Under the pieces are notes generated by a model that saw nothing but the letters and a program-made list of their open reading frames with translations, did no database searches and was not told the DNA's origin. Positions 5,385 to 6,024 of a stretch of 6,024 bases of DNA are shown piece after piece (the stretch's first letter is position 1; each line of letters starts with the position of its first letter). The translations under genes and the position numbers were made by a program. This DNA is from an uncultured Mollicutes bacterium (lineage in GTDB: Bacteria; Bacillota_I; Bacilli_A; MAG-NZ), in NCBI GenBank assembly GCA_913064935.1, contig CAJYBF010000068.1, forward strand, positions 1 through 6,024, read 5' to 3'.

Positions 5385-5629
5385 TTCTTTATTGCAACCG
5401 CTGAAGTTGCCTTCTTTGTTCGTATCCAAACATCCCCTAAGTTATTCGGGTCACCTTGTAAAGAATCACCAACATGCAATAACATTCCTTGCTCGGTTCC
5501 AACTGGAGTGCCATCATCGAGCCTTACATAAATTAAATTGGTTCCTATGTTTTACAATGTCCAGGCTGTTTCAGCGGTTACTATTACCTCCGCCCATGCT
5601 GTTGTCGCTGTCACTATCGTTGTTACCAT
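5381..5629 (-). pseudogene. Small phage protein interrupted by an in-frame TAA
   Basis: The frame opens with ATG at 5629-5627, 4 nt after the portal stop, and runs 82 codons to TGA at 5383-5381. A TAA at 5554-5552 interrupts it at codon 26. The segment after the TAA is clearly protein-like: NIGTNLIYVRLDDGTPVGTE, then MLLHVGDSLQ and DVWIRTK. It has the alternating beta-strand pattern of small phage head or tail accessory proteins, and AETAWTL just before the TAA joins it naturally. No usable start codon follows the TAA early enough to give an intact product. I cannot name the family. The break may be a real mutation, a base error (for example AAA or GAA to TAA) or recoding. Confidence 0.5.
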
Positions 5630-5633
5630 GATC

Positions 5634-6024
5634 TTAAATATTAAATTTTAATAATTCCGCTTTGTATTGATCTAATGTTATAGCTCCATCTTCCAGCGCT
5701 TTACTAAGTGCGTTTACTAATGTTTGTAAACTTTGCCCGCGCTCTTTTACGTTCTCCTGGAATATTGGCAAATGACTGTAATCACCTCTTAATTCCCAAG
5801 TTTCATTTTCAGTTCCAAAGTATTTATTGATTGATCCTATCCATTCGCTGAACTCTGGAATGATAGTACTTTCATAAAATCTCTTTTCTGCATTTTGTTG
5901 ATTGTTGAACGTAACTCCTTTTTTAGTAGAAAACAGATCCTTACTAATTCCGTACCCATCACATATTTTAAAAAAGTCCTCTTCAACCTCTTCAAATACT
6001 TTCAACTTATCAATATCAACTGAC
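5634..6024 (-). CDS. Phage portal protein, C-terminal part (HK97-type)
   Basis: The portal forms the dodecameric ring through which DNA enters the phage head. The frame is open to the window edge (it reads SVDIDKLKVFEEVEEDF at the start), so the N-terminus lies outside and the TTG at 6005 is not the real start. The diagnostic part is CDGYGISKDLFSTKKG-VTFNNQ-NAEKRFYESTIIPE. It matches the HK97-family portal segment, in which a Phe-Asn-Asn-Gln motif follows the conserved ICDxYGxP/S block. Further on, GAITLDQYKAELLKFNI resembles the usual helical C-terminal region. It stops at TAA (5636-5634). The same frame stays open for 20 more codons to a TGA at 5573-5571, encoding a Gly/Asn/Asp/Ser-rich tail (DHGNNDSDSDNS...), so the TAA itself may be premature. 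Confidence 0.75.
   Translation of the reverse strand, partial: SVDIDKLKVFEEVEEDFFKICDGYGISKDLFSTKKGVTFNNQQNAEKRFYESTIIPEFSEWIGSINKYFGTENETWELRGDYSHLPIFQENVKERGQSLQTLVNALSKALEDGAITLDQYKAELLKFNI

Larger units (their letters stand above)
5288..6024 (-). mobile_element. Phage structural-gene segment joined to oppA
   Basis: All coding signal from about 5288 to the window end is on the minus strand. It reads in phage order: portal protein C-terminus, a small protein, then the start of another small gene, with tight or overlapping junctions. No integrase, att-like repeat or insertion-sequence end is visible at the oppA border. The border falls in the middle of a late-gene cluster. That argues against an ordinary prophage end and for either an assembly chimera or a rearranged remnant. 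Confidence 0.7.

Noticed and set aside
5244..5429. 61-codon minus-strand open frame read as one gene
   Set aside because: Its first part overlaps the preceding phage gene in another frame and its last part is antisense oppA. Only the piece from the GTG at 5384 to about 5289 is kept.
5392..5631. 79-codon + strand open frame
   Set aside because: It is antisense to the phage small gene; its Leu/Ser/Pro-rich composition is typical of a shadow frame.

Overview
The window looks like one end of a short-read assembly contig from a low-GC, Gram-positive-type bacterium. The reasons are AT-rich coding sequence, strong AGGAGG-type ribosome binding sites, textbook sigma-A promoters, a lipobox lipoprotein and a T-box leader. 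A Bacillota or Mycoplasmatota member, possibly Izemoplasma/Acholeplasma-like, fits best; this placement is inference from family resemblance only. TGG is used for Trp throughout the host genes, so a wholesale TGA=Trp code is not supported.

Layout. Bases 1-150 are not biological: 93-150 is an Illumina TruSeq-type adapter (58 nt, two mismatches) and 1-92 is the T-rich junk expected where a read ran past the adapter. From 152 the sequence is the 3' end of an oligopeptide ABC transporter ATPase gene (oppF-like, + strand) with a clear terminator. On the minus strand follow trpS (tryptophanyl-tRNA synthetase) and, 37 bp downstream of it, pepF (oligoendopeptidase F). This operon is headed by a sigma-A promoter and a T-box riboswitch whose likely specifier codon is TGG (Trp), and it ends in an intrinsic terminator. 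pepF is full length (586 codons) except for one in-frame TGA at codon 356, just upstream of the HEAGH zinc site. To the right (+ strand) come a small three-helix membrane protein with an unusual hairpin between its Shine-Dalgarno and ATG, about 560 bp of noncoding DNA with several dyads, and a strongly expressed-looking oppA-type lipoprotein gene.

The oppA reading frame breaks abruptly near 5287. From there to the end the sequence is a minus-strand phage structural module: the C-terminal part of an HK97-type portal protein, a small protein of 82 codons broken by an in-frame TAA, and the start of a third small gene. The phage genes run into oppA with no integrase or att-like boundary, so an assembly chimera is at least as likely as a real insertion.

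Functionally the host genes share a peptide theme: Opp components import oligopeptides (oppF-like at the left, oppA-like at the right) and PepF degrades them in the cytoplasm. Co-transcription of pepF with T-box-controlled trpS would raise peptide breakdown when charged tRNA-Trp is scarce. I see no CRISPR array, tRNA, rRNA or insertion sequence, and no convincing new multi-gene system. The most notable items are the interrupted pepF, the oppA/phage junction, the in-frame TAA codons in the phage module and the SD-hairpin-ATG arrangement.
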